A stretch of 64,000 nt of DNA from Pholis gunnellus (Eukaryota > Chordata > Actinopteri > Perciformes > Pholidae): positions 20,514,986 to 20,578,985 of the forward strand of contig OU342807.1 of the NCBI GenBank assembly GCA_910591455.2, read 5' to 3'. Shown in pieces: positions 48,601-58,728 of the stretch (the first letter of the stretch is position 1; each line of letters starts with the position of its first letter). The notes below the pieces were generated by a model. That model had not been told where the DNA came from, searched no databases, and was given only the letters and a program-made list of their open reading frames with translations. The position numbers were made by a program, and so were the translations under genes.

Positions 48601-49853
48601 CTGCGGACAATTTGCTGAGTTAATTAATCACGCGGTCATTTTGTCAGTTTGACCAGCAATACTAAATCTGTAGATACTCAGCTTAATATCGCATTTGACA
48701 AAGAAAAACAGCAAATCATCACAACGGAGAAGCTGGAAATGGAGAATATTTGGCGCTTTTACTTAAAATAATAAGCTACGCAATGACTTATTGAAATAGA
48801 TGTCTACTATGTCGATATCGGTCGATCAACCAACTGTTTGGCTGGTCTGAAGCTTAATCTTACCTGGAACTTTCTCCCCCAAGATGTTTTCATACAGAGC
48901 AATGAAGACATTTGCATCACAGTCCGTCAGTTTCCTCAGCCTCAGCTTTATGGGACACTTGCTGAGTAGATCATTTGCCACATCCACCCAATCTGTGGAA
49001 GAAATCAATAGTCTTCATAATCATCTAAAACAGTGAAGTCATTGTTTGACTTCAATATCTAGAAAGTAGTTCCACAGAATAATACAAATAGAGAGGCATG
49101 GAATGGTTAAACAGAATACTTTCTTAATAAAGAACACATCAGTGTACCATGAAGGAAGATTTGACTTCTAGAGCTCATTGTGTGGAGACACTCACTGTGT
49201 TTTAATTTAACCTCCTCTAGGGGTGACAATGCTCACTCTTGATGCTCATCCGCGGCAAACTTAAGTTTGAGAGCGGGGAGTCATCTCTCCCTGTCTCACA
49301 CACAATAACTACACTTTATATTTCAACGTAACGTTGTGTGTTGGACCTTATTTGTGTTGTATGTTTCTCGAGTCTGACAATAAAGATGAACTGAACTAGC
49401 TAGCTTCAGTTAAAGACTAACGGTGAATGACATATATAGTTATTAACAAATAACACCGGTGGCCATGGGTTTGGGATGTTAAAACAACAATCAGACTATA
49501 GTCTACAGTTCATTGCCTGCTTTAGATCCCCTCTGAAAGTGTTTCACCATAACTTCACCGGTTGAGTTCAGTCAAAAGTAGCTAGCTAACGTTGCTACTT
49601 CAGCGTGCTAACGGGAACATCGTCAGAGAACGTTAAACTGAGAGCTCCAGTTAATCTTTAAATTAAAAAGTATATCTAAAGTGTAGCCTGTGTACGTTAA
49701 TGTGATGACAGGCTCGGTGACAGCAGCAGCGCTACAGTAACCTGGCAGCTAGCGTTAGCTGTAAGTTAACGTTGACGTTACGTGTCGCTAGCTTTCTCCG
49801 GGTCTGGAGCACGGTCTCGGTGCCTCACCTCTCTCTCCCTCCTGGGTTCCCAT
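32396..49853 (-). CDS. cep95: cep95, centrosomal protein of 95 kDa (complete, 22 exons)
   Basis: Centrosome/spindle-pole protein, formerly CCDC45. Exons from 5' to 3' on the minus strand: 49829-49853, 48864-48992, 48149-48256, 47777-47887, 46237-46354, 45349-45467, 44490-44695, 43724-43790, 43428-43495, 42920-43116, 42667-42769, 42292-42409, 41996-42201, 41898-41933, 41427-41522, 40020-40170, 35387-35556, 35178-35252, 34816-34968, 34217-34363, 34018-34089, 32396-32572. They total 2652 bases, exactly 883 codons plus stop, near the roughly 820 residues I recall for human. The N-terminus (WVDVANDLLSKCPIKLRLRK ... VQSVIDSLSLDYLQISLSHI) is the conserved globular, calponin-homology-like part. The middle is acidic and low in complexity. 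From about exon 13 it is coiled-coil (LKRYEDKERADLDKARLKAQ, RQQVARAKKYHSDYHVQHRA). It converges with smurf2. Introns 16 and 21 hold THAP genes on the other strand. The 36-base exon 14 is the least certain. Confidence 0.92.
32817..33378 (+). CDS. THAP-domain protein, nested in cep95 intron 21 (3' end uncertain)
   Basis: ATG 32817 opens a THAP zinc-finger domain, a DNA-binding fold of the C2CH type shared with P-element transposase. Visible residues are WCIVPGC (C-x4-C), YHRLPTD, CKQWLRAI, RVCSLHF (C-x2-H) and the closing SAVPAVF. Exon 1 ends at 33164 (116 codons, phase 0). Exon 2, 33274-33378, adds 35 codons (TKEQTACTFTVSASSCETET) and ends in a good donor, also phase 0. The terminal exon is not clear. 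One option is acceptor 33571 giving DTVVTIPDLRAIIKAV and a stop near AATAAA at 33605. Another is splicing into the phase-0 exon at 37151 of the next THAP gene. The ATG was chosen because THAP domains sit at the extreme N-terminus. In-frame sequence upstream is antisense to the last cep95 exon. Confidence 0.75.
36066..36217 (-). CDS. Possible first exon with signal-peptide-like start, divergent from the THAP gene
   Basis: Minus-strand ATG at 36217 begins MFAALKSGQAASWIVMLVYL, a hydrophobic stretch typical of a signal peptide or anchor, followed by YGTGAWNGQKGRRDDLYFC. A potential donor (AACCAA|gtaaag) follows LINQ at about 36066. The frame stays open to 35819 but the later part does not look like conserved protein. 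It lies inside cep95 intron 16, 410 bases from the divergent THAP gene. I do not recognise the product and see no second exon, so it may be a chance ORF. Confidence 0.2.
36628..39660 (+). CDS. THAP-domain protein with C-terminal Cys-rich module, nested in cep95 intron 16
   Basis: Five exons: 36628-36903, 37151-37345, 38236-38290, 39044-39089, 39324-39660. They join in frame to 302 residues plus TGA; starting at the second Met (36640, MVRPCVFPGC) gives 298. N-terminus: THAP domain with CVFPGC (C-x4-C), YRFHRVP, KKQWLVAL, RVCSDHF (C-x2-H) and RTAVP. The middle is Pro/Ser-rich and probably disordered. C-terminus: HIVDEEAILQLMKNCPMC, then C-x3-C-x-C-x4-C, YQSCYFCNYQRKWANQP, then a basic tail (PKKKLRPKNK) that could be a nuclear localisation signal. 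The Cys-rich part matches the gene at 29,990-30,452. I recall a similar segment in fish proteins preceding a transposase-like domain, which is absent here. Probably a nuclear DNA-binding protein; targets are unknown. Confidence 0.85.
42619..42666. repeat. (CA)n microsatellite abutting a cep95 splice donor
   Basis: The CA tract ends exactly at cep95 exon 11 (42667-42769). On the minus strand the exon end (GATCAG) is followed at once by GTGTGTGTGT, so the microsatellite supplies the splice donor itself. Confidence 0.9.
44757..44830. mobile_element. Possible tRNA-derived SINE fragment
   Basis: A short stretch in cep95 intron 6 contains TCGAATGGTTACAGCGCATG, followed after about 25 bases by CCAGTTCGGTTCTGAA, resembling the A-box and B-box of a tRNA-derived SINE head. 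It is degenerate and short. I cannot assign a family. Confidence 0.3.
47209..47480. mobile_element. MITE-like element with AGTCGACTAA ends (hAT-type, degraded)
   Basis: In cep95 intron 4. The left end is TAGGGCTGCCCCCTC followed by AGTCAACTAATCGGTCAATT and AGTCGACTAAG; the right part has TTAGTCGACTAACAATTTC. Repeated TCGACTAA/TTAGTCGA motifs in inverted orientation about 250 bases apart fit a common non-autonomous DNA transposon of fish. No transposase is encoded. Confidence 0.55.
48563..48800. mobile_element. Degraded hAT-type MITE (AGGGCTACAA...GATTAAT class)
   Basis: In cep95 intron 2. It begins AGGGCTACAAATTATGGTTG, continues with ATTAATTACTCTGCGGACAA, and has an interior GAGAAGCTGGAAATGGAGAA then ATATTTGGCGCTTTTACTT. 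It matches from memory the layout of a very abundant TAGGGCTGCAAC fish MITE. It is heavily mutated and non-coding. Confidence 0.5.
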
Positions 49854-50100
49854 GAAACAGCTGTCGACGAGAGGCAGTTGGAGCTCAAAATCTACGGACT
49901 AAGTGAGCTGGAAAAGAGTCTCGTGTAACCCGGAGCCCCGACCTCACAGCTGGGGTCAGTTCTGGTGTTTGTTGTGGGTTTCTGGGAGAAGGAACTACCG
50001 TCTCTCGTTTAAAATTGAAGTCTTGTTTGATTGGACGTTAGGCTCGTTCTTTGTTTCCGGGTGTTCCCTTTGGTGGGCGCGTGCCGCCCTCTGCTGGTTA
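49854..50100 (-). promoter_or_regulatory. cep95: Probable cep95 promoter and 5' UTR
   Basis: The cep95 ATG is at 49853 on the minus strand (MGTQEGER, then a splice donor). The next 200 bases upstream are relatively GC-rich and CpG-containing (about 49,800-50,090), as expected for a housekeeping promoter. In mammals, as I recall, ddx5 starts on the other side of this promoter; no ddx5 exon was found here. Confidence 0.45.
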
Positions 50101-50320
50101 ATGTGTATAACGCAGGCAAAAGGCAGCATTTTAGCCTCCTTTAATCAAGTCAACTGACGATATCAAAGCTGGAAACATTCACAACAACTTCATCTCGTAG
50201 ACTACATCTCCACACTTTCACGGGTTGAGGGGGCTTTTAAAATAGTCGGACATCACCAGGATTAACATTACCTGCTGATCACTTGACATCCACAATTATG
50301 TACCCTACATGTTCTGTGAC

Positions 50321-50479
50321 ATGTCAAAACTTCCCTGTGAAAAAGGCATTACATATTGTATCCACTGCCATGGAAGCCAACCAGCAATGTATTGGTATAA
50401 TACCTATAGCTGCCCAAGGTTTTCTGTCCGGCAGAAATATTTGCCCCATTATGCCCCATTTATGCATAGTATTAACTGA
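50321..50479 (+). repeat. Repeat copy 1 with short conserved ORF (CEKGITYCIHC)
   Basis: A 53-codon open frame starting MSKLPCEKGITYCIHCHGSQ and ending FMHSIN-stop. Related sequence recurs at 51401-51457 and at 62703-62891, and blocks around it also recur. Cysteine-rich, with no splice context that I can establish. I do not recognise a protein family. It could be a gene fragment carried along in local duplications or a repeat of non-coding origin. Confidence 0.5.
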
Positions 50480-51012
50480 AATAATAAAGGCATTATTAGC
50501 CACCTAAATCCCTTATTTTTTGTTTGTGATGTGCTTGGCAAAACAAACAAATTATTTGCCACACAGGGAGCCAAGGGGGCTTTCTTTTTTGCCCTAGTAC
50601 AGTTCCCCAGTTTGTTTACAGCCAAGTATCATTTAAAAACACTTCAACTGTTGCCAGGGCCAATTAGACAGCACTCTATTGTGGGGAGTGACGTTAATAA
50701 TTACAGTTACATTAAAGTTAAAGTTGAAGTTATTAAAGTTACTTCCATCAGCAGTGTAATGACACATTTATTTCTAGTGTGTTAGTGTGTTTTGGAGTAA
50801 ATACAAGCTGAACATCACATTTCTCACTTCTTATGTCCCCAATAATCACTCACTCACTTACTGACTAACCTATGAAATAAAAAGCTTGCAAACGAGATAT
50901 GTAGATATGTGATAAATTGAACTGCCACAGTGTGGACAGTTTCTCCAGAATAAACATCTATTTCTCAATAGCAGAAGTGAAGACTGACGTTTAGAGAACG
51001 TTCACAGCTACT

Positions 51013-51460
51013 GTGTGAGATGTAGATCTGTTTTTGAGGAACTAAAATGTGCACTGAGGATGTCAGTTCTTTTTTTCTTTGACCATTTAAGGTGAAGAGA
51101 GTTCAATTTAAAGAGGTAAATAAATTAGAGTATTAATTTGGACCACATCTTCACAGTGTTTGCTATATTATTTTTAATTTCTTATTTGCAATCAACCACA
51201 ATAGTATAGATTCAAAATGGGAATTCACATTTGATTTATACAGTCACCTTCAAAAGGTAGCCAGTCGCCTTTAAATGCCAATTATGTACCCTACAGTGTG
51301 CAAAGCAGATAGGCTTTTTTTACAGCATATGTTTTAGAAAAACAACCATGATTAATTGTTATGGTTATTACTTGTTATTGCACATGTGCTTTTCCTTGAC
51401 ATGTCAAAACTTGCCTGTGAAAAAGGCATTACGTATTTTATCCACTGCAGAGGAAGCCCT
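51013..51460 (+). repeat. Repeat block 2 downstream of lectin gene B
   Basis: The part at 51013-51130 (GAGATGTAGATCTGTTTTTG ... GAAGAGAGTTCAATTTAA) matches 62920-63035. The part at 51290-51457 (CAGCATATGTTTTAGAAAAA ... GTGAAAAAGGCATTACGTAT) matches 62670-62790. The two parts are in the opposite order to that at 62.6-63.0 kb, so the block has been rearranged or duplicated more than once. Confidence 0.7.
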
Positions 51461-51594
51461 GAATGTGAAGCAGCTAAATGGAATTCAGCCATCATTAATG
51501 TTAATATTCACATCTGTGCTTTTATTACGGTGACGTGTTTGTGTCTATGATGAACACATTAATGATGAACAGTCTGGTGGGTTTGGATACAAAG

Positions 51595-53191
51595 TTATTG
51601 AGCCACCACCTTTTCACAGATCCAGAAGTTTTTGTTATTACATTGAGCATCATTCCAGCTGTTTTCTTCTTCATAGAACTTGATTTCTCCACAGTCTTCA
51701 TCTCTAGATTGATAGCTATTGGGCTCCCCAGTGTGCCAGTAGCTGAAACTAAACAACAAACAATACATTTTTTAACAGAAAAGACAACCAAAGAAACCAC
51801 AAAAAAAGGCCAAATGCTTCAGCCCTTGAAGAAAGTCACAAATATACTACTGAACTGAAGTGCCTTTGAACAGTGATGCGTTTGCTTCGCTTAAAAACAA
51901 AAAGCCAAGTGAGCTTCCAACTCTAGAATACATCAACAACATACAAACAAATCAAAAGGTGGTGCAGGATTTCTACCCTCACTCGGTGGAGTGCTGCCAC
52001 ATCTGGCTGAAGGGTTTATGAAGGTGGCTACCATTTTATTCTGTAACATTGCCCTAATATAGCAATACTAGATTATTAATGATTGATTTAAACAAGGAAA
52101 AAAAGTAAATTATGAACCTTGTTTTCAGTGCAGTCCCATCCACCCATTTCCATATCCCTTCTGTCTCTCTGTCAGTAAATCCAATCCACGTGAGCCGTTT
52201 GAATTTTCTTGCAAATTCCTTGTTTACAGTAAAAGAAAAACATTACCAAACATAACTGAAATATAACCAGTTTCAGCCACCCTCCATCTCTGTGAGCATT
52301 GATCTGATCTCACACTTTTTCTCTGGCGTCTCTGACAGACAGAGTTCACTTTACACACCTGCTCTTCTTTGCTGTTGATGATCATCAGGTCTGCACCTCT
52401 TTGCAGACAGTCATCTCTGCTCTCCTGCCAGGATTTCTTGGAAGAAGAAATGTAATAGAAACTGGGACGTAAATAGACCCAGCCTTCTTGGAAATAGCGA
52501 TCTGTTATGGATAACAACAAAGACAACCTTAATATCTGTCTCTTGCCAGGAGTTGTGATTAGAAGAAATGTAATAGAAACTGTGGTGAAAATACACCCAT
52601 CCTTGTGGTGTATTTGTGTGTATGTGTCAAAGTGAAGTATTTAGTATTTTTTTTCTTTCCATGTCATAAAGGTTTATTCAGGTTAATCTTCATACTCACC
52701 AAAGGTGCTCAGCTTCCTCTTTAAATCTTCTCCCTCTTCAGTCAGATTTTTGATCATGGCCTCACAATCTGGCATCCTTGCACTGGAACTGTCTGAAAGT
52801 GCAGAAAGATACACTTTTGTCACTGTATTATCACCGAGGTTATGGTATTATGTGAAAAGATCCCCACCCCTGTGTTAGTTCCACCTTTAGACACACTATG
52901 TGTGCATTTGGTCGGGGGATTAGTTAATCTGATCTGTTTTCAATACATTACTTCTAAACCCGAGTCGGTTACATGGTAACTGCTTCGGTCCATTATATAT
53001 AGGCATGATTATCTGTTATTTGTAAACACAAATAGTTGAATTTAAATATAGGTCACAGGAGGCACAGGGTGAAATAAGAGAGACAATGTAAAATCACTCA
53101 CAGAGAGAAAGACGCAGTCCAATGTTGGCAGCAGCCTGTAGGATGCACAGAAGTCCGAAGCTCACAGCAACCAGTCTGTAGAGTTTTTCCT
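51595..53191 (-). CDS. C-type lectin receptor, gene B (no first exon of its own found)
   Basis: Type II membrane C-type lectin receptor of the fish CD209/CLEC4-like group. Exons on the minus strand: 53102-53191 (membrane helix, LYRLVAVSFGLLCILQAAAN), 52700-52792 (stalk, AMIKNLTEEGEDLKRKLSTF, one NLT sequon), 52359-52501 (lectin part 1), 52118-52218 (lectin part 2, LTWIGFTDRETEGIWKWVDG), 51595-51742 (lectin part 3, YWHTGEPNSY ... NSWNDAQC ... FWICEKVVAQ, stop). All phases match gene C at 57,551-61,275. EPN and WND, the calcium and mannose-type ligand residues, are intact. The usual N-terminal Cys pair is absent. No exon matching the cytoplasmic exon of gene C is intact upstream: the similar stretch near 53,450 (GRFIQE) has stops. 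The phase-1 exon at 55978-56128 could supply the N-terminus. Lectin part 1 looks converted from gene C. Confidence 0.75.
52537..52615 (-). pseudogene. Truncated original lectin part-1 exon of gene B
   Basis: Immediately 5' of the intact lectin part-1 exon is a second, broken version. On the minus strand it reads GWVYFHHSFYYISSNHNSWQ, equivalent to GWVYLRPSFYYISSSKKSWQ in the intact copy, and then stops matching. After about 52536 the sequence becomes the intron that precedes the same exon in gene C (about 35 bases, ending ataacag). The remnant has no donor or second half, so it should not be spliced in. Confidence 0.7.
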
Positions 53192-54845
53192 CTGAGTGCA
53201 GAAATCAGAAAGACGCATGCAACATTATTATGATCAGGCAGCAGGCATGATGTTTACTTCACTTTTTGTACACTGTCTCTGGATTAAATTGATTACAAAT
53301 TTGTATTCACATGTAGTTAGTTGCCTGTTTTTGTTTTCTGAGGCAGAACCCCCACCTGATTCTGAAAAAAACTCTACACCCAAACAGAGATACAGAAAGT
53401 ATGCTGCGGTCAGAAAACATTAAAGTTACTAACTCCTGGATGAAGCGTCCAAAGTCATTTCTGCCTCCTCTTTCAAGACAAACCTCTAAATATTTGACAA
53501 AGAAGTGTAGTAGCCGCACTGATCTGTACGCTGCTCCTTCTTCTTCTCTGGTGAAGACATGAACCCTATTACCATATTAAGCAACACGCACAACAAGTTA
53601 TTATTATCGCTCACACTTCTTCATTCTGTCTTTGCTATCTTTCCTGCAAATTCACGACGGTTTCCTCTGCCTATTAAAATGCTTCGTAACAATGATCTGC
53701 ACAAAAACGTTGAAATGCACACTAATCTGTTGTTCATTTTGTCTTAAAAAAAAAAAAAAAAGCGTGACTGTATCAAAGTTTCAAACCTTTAATTGCATCA
53801 TATCATTTTACTGGTCAATTCACAATGAGTTCTTTAATAACAGTCTAGAGACAGTAGGATTCTCAAAAAATCTGTTGATCGTCAATACATAACAAACGTA
53901 AGATTGTGGTCATGTTCAGATCACAAAAAGATTGAGAAACCAATGTGTGTTAGTTCCCCTGAAAGGTTTAGAAACAAAAACATCTCGTTATTTCTGCCTT
54001 GGCCACTTGGTGGAGAGGACGTGATCACAGTCCTTCTGCCCACAATTAAACCTTCAACTATCAACCTATAACAAATGCTGTAATATCATAAGAGCCATTG
54101 AGTCATAAAATAATCAATTTGCAATTATTTGCAAACTATCAGAGCATGTTTGACCTAAAGCACATCAGTTTAAACAACATAGACCTGCTGCGTGTCTCCT
54201 ACAACGAGAGTTGATATTCAAATATCAACTTTCTAAATTCTAAATTAATATCAAAGATAAACTGCTGTGAAGTCACTTTTGACAAAGTTTTGACAGACTG
54301 ATGGCCTGTAATCATACTGTAATCCAATGTAGCTGCTTTAGCTAACATCAACGTTAGCTACAGAGACTGGAAAGGCTAGTTCCCTGCTCTGAATCCTGGA
54401 TGTCTAAATTCAGAGCTTTTAGAAAGATTATATTGTGTGTATAAAATAAACTTTTAACCGGGAGTTTCTGACAATCCTATTCCCCACCTTTCTGAAATGT
54501 ATACAACAGCTGAGCTACCTGTCTGAAACACTGCAGGACACAATGGCCAACATCTTGTTTTTAGACCACACTTCGTGGACTTCCTCAGCAGTTGTAACGG
54601 AGATAGTTCAGTTGTTATCACGTAGTTTGTTTGTAATATGGGTGTGAAACGGTTATCCCCGTCCCTGTTCAAAGAGGGTATCAGTCGGTCGGATGTGGGT
54701 GTCCTTGATCCTTCTCCAGCCAATCACTGACTCCCGGTCATTGGCCTCTGGACCTCTTTCCAGGCAACTCAGCGACCCTTTTTTTGCTGTTGAGAGTAGT
54801 TGAGAGCAAATGATGATTGATGGGATCTCTGGGTAACAGCGATCA

Positions 54846-54871
54846 CCCCCCCCCCCCCCCCCCCCCCCCCC
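54846..54871. repeat. 26-base poly-C tract
   Basis: An uninterrupted run of about 26 cytosines between the lectin gene B exons and the lectin-less unit. The opposite strand is poly-G and could form a G-quadruplex. It could also be length-inaccurate because of the sequencing technology. The flanking 53.5-55.1 kb has no lectin exon. Confidence 0.9.
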
Positions 54872-54984
54872 ATTCAAATCACATCACATGCAGACTGTTG
54901 TTAAGCTTTTATCAATCTTCAACTTCCTCTGAACAATATGCAGTCTTCATACATTTTCTTCCTGCGTCCTCCTTCAAATAATCA

Positions 54985-54985
<1 letters not shown>

Positions 54986-55022
<37 letters not shown>

Positions 55023-55072
55023 CGCACACACACACACACGCACACGCACACACACATATACACGTACACACA
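54986..55072. repeat. Interrupted (CA)n microsatellite
   Basis: A CA tract with CG and TA interruptions just downstream (minus-strand sense) of the neck-repeat exon with its stop. It marks the end of recognisable lectin-family sequence in that unit. Confidence 0.93.
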
Positions 55073-55159
55073 GTGCAAGTTGTGGCCCTTCAAAGAAAGA
55101 AACCATTTTTACAACAGCCAGCAATTCCAGAGCAGTTTCCTCAGTACTAAGTTCTCTGT

Positions 55160-56128
55160 TTACCTTGAGGGTCTCTCTGGGGACCTTTTCCTTTTGGGCA
55201 TGGGTTTTTTGGAATGGGTTTTTTGGAACTGGTCTCTTTCTTTAGTCAGGTTGGTGTAACTGGTCTGTAACTGGTCTCTTTCTTTAGTCAGGTTGGTGTA
55301 ACTGGTCTGTAACAGGACCATCTCCATTTCCCGCTCAGAGTTGCCTTTGCTGTCTGTGTTTGAAACATAAACAAACAAATAAAGAGACACTGTCAACCAG
55401 TATTTTCATCTCAGGGCTTCATCAGCATGCTAACAAAGTACTCACACAGGCAAACTGAAGTAATGAGTCCAGTCAGAAGGAGGAGACACAGCAGACCCAG
55501 AAACACTGCAGCAGCTCTGCAGGAACTCTTCTTCACACCTTCAACACCTGAAGGTTCAATGCAACATTTGTAATTTGCTTGTTTGTATTCCAGTGTCAAA
55601 TAAAATAAAGTCAAGTCAGCCTTTGTATTGTCGCTCCTGGATACAGTAGTGTTCACACAAGTGGGGGGATTTGTGTTGGTGTTTAATGGTGGTCAAATGA
55701 GCAAAAGTCACCCATTGAAATGCAACTGTGCAAAAGAATGGAACCTATGGATATATTTTATATGGGTTGACATACATAAGCATACAATTTCACATGTGTA
55801 TGAATTTTCTTCATGCACTGGGTGTTAATAGTCCCTGCTGCTTGACTCCACATTATTGTCTCTCACACACATCTTTTGGTTTTTGTATTCCTTTAAGACA
55901 AGTTTCTTTTCTTTTCATTTCTGTATGTGTGTGCCCGTGTGTACTTTTTTGTTTTTTACATGTAATGTGTTTATTACCTGAGAATGCAGGTCCACTTCTG
56001 TTTGGTCCAGGAGTGTGGATCAACACATTTGCATAAATATGTTCAGACATTCTTCTGTCCCTTTCCATCTTGCTGGGATGTCCTGATGGTCCCTCTACAT
56101 TCACATAGATATCCAGCAGTTCATCCAT
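55160..56128 (-). CDS. Lectin-family N-terminal unit without a lectin domain (exon 1, membrane helix, neck repeats)
   Basis: Exons on the minus strand: 55978-56128 (cytoplasmic: MDELLDIYVNVEGPSGHPSK, later MSEHIYANVLIHTPGPNRSG), 55446-55547 (membrane helix, AAAVFLGLLCLLLLTGLITS), 55353 to the TAA at 55160-55162 (neck). They join in frame to 148 residues. The neck has two tandem copies of QTSYTNLTKERDQ (each with an NLT sequon), then a basic end KRKRSPERPSR and a stop. I recall the same neck repeat in fish CD209/CLEC4-like receptors, where a lectin domain follows; none is found here. Exon 1 and the membrane exon both end in phase 1, so they can also splice to gene B exons downstream, with the neck exon skipped. 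The tyrosines (DIYVNV, HIYANV) resemble signalling or sorting motifs. It could be a membrane decoy, an alternative 5' end of gene B, or a degenerate gene. Confidence 0.55.
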
Positions 56129-57550
56129 GATGTTCAGCTGTCCTGGTGGTGCAGTTTGGCCCTGTGGTGCCTGAAGCCATCAGAGTCTGCAGAGCATGCT
56201 TTTGAGATGTATCGTTCTGAACTGTGGACAGAATAACTTCTAACAGAGGTGGTTTCTGTTGATGATGTCTTTCTCACATAGTCAGGAAACTGAAGGTGGT
56301 GTGAAATATTTCAGGTGACCAACCTATTAGTTGCAGCTGCATGACGGGGGTTTCCATTTTGGTTTTTCCAAATATCTTGAATGTCAAACTTAAAACATCT
56401 ATCTATCTATGGTCAGAAGGCCAGTATTCAGCTGCAGCACGGACTTTATTAATCATTATATTTGTCCGTCATTGCACCATAATAATGTAATGGTTAATAA
56501 TCTTCTGCTTTTCTACACAACCAGGTAAACTGTTACCCAAGTTAAAAAAAGTGAACTCTGTTGAAGTATAGTTTCATAAAGGCTGTCAGTGCATTTTTGT
56601 TTTAATTAAAAGCCCAAACGCTACCAAACTATTTGAGATGTACCTTACCACATCTGAATCATTCCATGATGGCTTATTGATTCATTTCAGTCGCAAAACT
56701 TCAGAAGCCATTTATTGTCCCAGAGGCTAAATTAGATTTTTTTCTGTATTCCTCTTCTCACCTTGATTGATGGCAGGGAATCATCTCACTCACATTAGAA
56801 GACAAAAGGTTTATTATTAGACGTGGACATGTTGGTAAATGAATTAGCCATCCGTTGGATGGTCAGGTGGTGTTCAACATATATCAAGCTCAATTGTTAT
56901 TGACCCCACAAAGACATGGGAACAGCAGGTTGTTCCATATGTTGCTCTCACTTTTCACAGGCAATTTACATACAAATAAGCTAGTGGAATGATTCAGTCA
57001 AACACAGCAGCACCGACACAAAATAAGGTATGCAGGTACTGTTATTAAAGGGCACCTTTAATGGGGTGCTTTAATTGGGGTTTTCTTGGAAACAAGCAAG
57101 AGTCATGTTTACATGCACTGAGAGTTTCATCGAGGTCACGGCATTGAAGTGTTGCTCAAGCCCTCATTGATGTAGTTGTTTCATTCAATAGCCCTGTGAA
57201 CTGGCTGACAGGTCCTTTTTTAGACGTAGCGGAACTGGGTGAAACAAAAAGATATGATTGGTTGACGCTTCGTTGCATCATTGGAGTGCTGAAAAAAAAG
57301 TTGAGACCAGCTCTACCTCTTTTGTAACGCGTCACGCCCCCCTATTCTATTGGAAATGACTCACTGTGTAGCGTGAACACAGCGCAACAGATGTGTTGAG
57401 TACATTTCCTTCCTCATAAGTCATTACATCATTCCTCCATCTAAAATCCAACTCACTAGTGAGCACAGAGCCACAGAATTGTAAAATGGGAGTTTGTAGA
57501 TTCAGATTAAACACAAGGTATTTCGTCTTTATGGGGTTTAAAACGGTGAG

Positions 57551-58663
57551 TTATAAAGCTATCATCTTTTCACAGATCCAGAAGTTTTGATCTCCACATG
57601 GTATATCATTCCAGCTGTTCTCAATATCATGGAACCTTATTTCGACACATTCTTCAATTTTGGCTTCAAAATCATTTGGCTCCCCAGGGGCCCAGTAGCT
57701 AAAACAAAAAAACAAATAATATTTTAATACAACCCAAGAAGCATCTGATGGACAGCAAGATGCTGGAATGTGACCAGGTTTAAGTTGCAAACTTAGTTTC
57801 AGCGGTAATGTCATTTGAATAAAAGAGTAATGTGTGAACCTTTTGGTCAGCGGAGTGCCATCCACCCATTTCCACGTCCCGTTGGTTTCTCCCTCCAACA
57901 GTCCAATCCATGTGAGCTTGTGGAATTTTCTCGCGAAATCCTTGTGTTTTTTACAGAGGAAATCAGTAATCACAATAAAAATAGAGCTGATTTAAGTCCA
58001 CCTCACAATAGTAGAGTCACATTCATTACACGATTTATTCTTTCTCTTATTATTGTCTCTCTTAACCTCAAAGTCATTCACGCATTAATACCTGCTCTTC
58101 TTTGCTGTTGATGACCACCAGGTCTGCACCTCTTTGCAGACAGTCATCTCTGCTCTCCTGCCAGGATTTCTTGGAAGAAGAAATGTAATAGAAACTGGGA
58201 CGTAAATAGACCCAGCCTTCTTGGAAATAGCGATCTGTTATGGATAACAACAAAGACATCTTAATATCACAGAAATGTACATATTCGACAATAAGAAATG
58301 TACTTTTAAAGAAGTGATTTTGTATTGATATATGCATAATAAAGCTCAAAGTATAAAAGAACATAGTCAAATTTGAATTTTAAAAACTTCAACAATTCAA
58401 CAATTCCATGTCCATGATATTTCCATAGTATTTAAATCCTGAACTAATAATTTCATCCAAAAATATATTTGATATAGTATTTTTCTTTCTTCACTGATGT
58501 GTCTGCACTAAGGTATACCTGTACAATCCAATGCTATAAAGTCACTGTCGTAGAGATGTTAATTAAATTACATGTTTACTACTGAGGTCACACAGTAGTT
58601 GGTACTGCTGTTGTACTGGACCACATTCTATTGTGAGGTCTTTCTTATATTAAGTGTAAATAA

Positions 58664-58728
<65 letters not shown>

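Noticed and set aside
53196..53423. Plus-strand ORF ending PPPDSEKNSTPKQRYRKYAA
   Set aside because: Hydrophilic and briefly exon-like, but on the strand opposite the lectin genes, with no partner exon; the minus strand here resembles a decayed first exon of lectin gene B.
54454..54877. Minus-strand ORFs between the lectin units, one starting with poly-Gly
   Set aside because: Poly-Gly comes from the poly-C tract; the rest resembles no lectin exon and has no splice context, so it is more likely repeat DNA.
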